A stretch of DNA of 6,871 bases. Source: Candidatus Eiseniibacteriota bacterium. GTDB taxonomy: Bacteria; Joyebacterota; Joyebacteria; Joyebacterales; Joyebacteraceae. How positions within the stretch are numbered: the stretch's first letter is position 1; every line of letters begins with the position of its first letter. The notes under the pieces are model-generated. The model saw only the letters and a list, made by a program, of their open reading frames with translations. It was not told where the DNA came from and searched no databases. Of the stretch, positions 6,573-6,871 are shown piece after piece. Made by a program: the position numbers and the translations under genes. Location: NCBI GenBank assembly GCA_030609605.1, contig JAUWBY010000122.1:1-6871 (forward strand), given 5' to 3'.

Positions 6573-6871
6573 GAGCAGTATAGCACAGATCAGATCTGGG
6601 TGGGACTGGACGTGCACCAGAGCTCGATCACGGCTGCAGTCCTGTATGGAGACTCACACGACCCCGAGGTCGTCCGTATGAGAGGCGATCTCAACGCGGT
6701 CAGGAAGTTCTTCAGACGACTGAGCCAGGACGGTACTCCCAGAAGCTGCTATGAGGCGTCCGGAGCAGGCTACGTCCTGCAGCGTGCACTCGGCAGGGAC
6801 GGCTTCCACTGTGAGGTCATTGCACCGAGCCTCATACCCAGAAAGCCGGGAGACCGACGGAAAACGGACAA
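6570..6871 (+). CDS. IS110-family DEDD transposase (recombinase), N-terminal 100 codons
   Basis: This is the start of an IS110-family transposase, an RNase H/RuvC-like DEDD recombinase that moves its element through a circular intermediate, guided in characterised members by a bridge RNA. Visible residues are D14 in WVGLDVHQSSI, the first catalytic aspartate; E62 in SCYEASGAGYVL, the second acidic residue; and the block APSLIPRKPGDRRKTD (85-100), where D100 belongs to the typical KTDxxDA motif. The remaining aspartate, the rest of the DEDD domain and the serine-containing C-terminal domain lie beyond the window. Family members usually have about 300-450 residues, so roughly a quarter to a third is shown. 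No stop or frameshift is seen in this part. Whether it belongs to the IS110 or IS1111 subgroup cannot be decided from this fragment. Confidence 0.9.
   Translation, partial: MEQYSTDQIWVGLDVHQSSITAAVLYGDSHDPEVVRMRGDLNAVRKFFRRLSQDGTPRSCYEASGAGYVLQRALGRDGFHCEVIAPSLIPRKPGDRRKTD

Larger units (their letters stand above)
6450..6871 (+). mobile_element. IS110-family insertion sequence, left part (right end outside window)
   Basis: A DEDD transposase gene begins at 6570 and runs off the window, so at least the left portion of an IS110-family element is present. The exact left boundary cannot be read: these elements often lack clear terminal inverted repeats and target duplications, and no second copy is available. 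At most 120 bases separate the transposase from the upstream stop codon, unless the end of the exported-protein gene lies inside the element. In the IS110 subgroup the non-coding left end encodes the bridge RNA that guides recombination; in the IS1111 subgroup it lies on the other side of the gene. Confidence 0.75.

Noticed and set aside
6474..6576. GACCATATGGAAC (6474-6486) and GACCATGGAGC (6566-6576) as a direct repeat or element ends
   Set aside because: The similarity is short and imperfect, and one copy spans the transposase start codon, so it is more likely chance than a duplication.

Overview
The window looks like a chromosomal segment of a fairly GC-rich bacterium. Codons ending in C or G dominate, but AGA/AGG arginine codons are not avoided. 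The genes present do not identify the taxon, so I do not name one. All supported genes lie on the plus strand.

Bases 1-4608 hold a two-gene DNA-repair operon of the AddAB (RexAB-like) helicase-nuclease type. The left gene is only the C-terminal part of an AddB-like subunit: the frame is open to the window edge, and it carries a PD-(D/E)XK nuclease and the four cysteines of the family iron-sulfur cluster. It overlaps the next gene by one base (TGATG). That gene is a complete 1169-residue AddA-like subunit with all UvrD-type helicase motifs and its own C-terminal nuclease. Together they would form a dual-nuclease machine that processes DNA double-strand ends for recombination.

Bases 4609-4747 are a short intergenic stretch with a Shine-Dalgarno-like sequence and a possible tiny ORF of doubtful status. 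It leads into a gene for a probable exported protein of the DUF4932 type, with an HEWSH (HExxH) zinc-protease-like motif. That gene appears to be broken near its 5' end. A ribosome-binding site, an ATG at 4748 and the first half of a signal peptide lie in one frame. The second half of the signal peptide and the whole protein lie in the +1 frame. One extra base near 4783-4789 explains this, either as a real mutation or as a sequence error.

Bases 6450-6871 contain the left part of an IS110-family insertion sequence. The first 100 codons of its DEDD transposase start at 6570 and run off the window. The bases just upstream can fold into a branched RNA closed by a perfect 10-bp stem that ends immediately before the start codon and overlaps the ribosome-binding site. 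The repair operon, the exported protein and the IS element have no visible functional link. I see no CRISPR array, tRNA, rRNA or convincing terminator.
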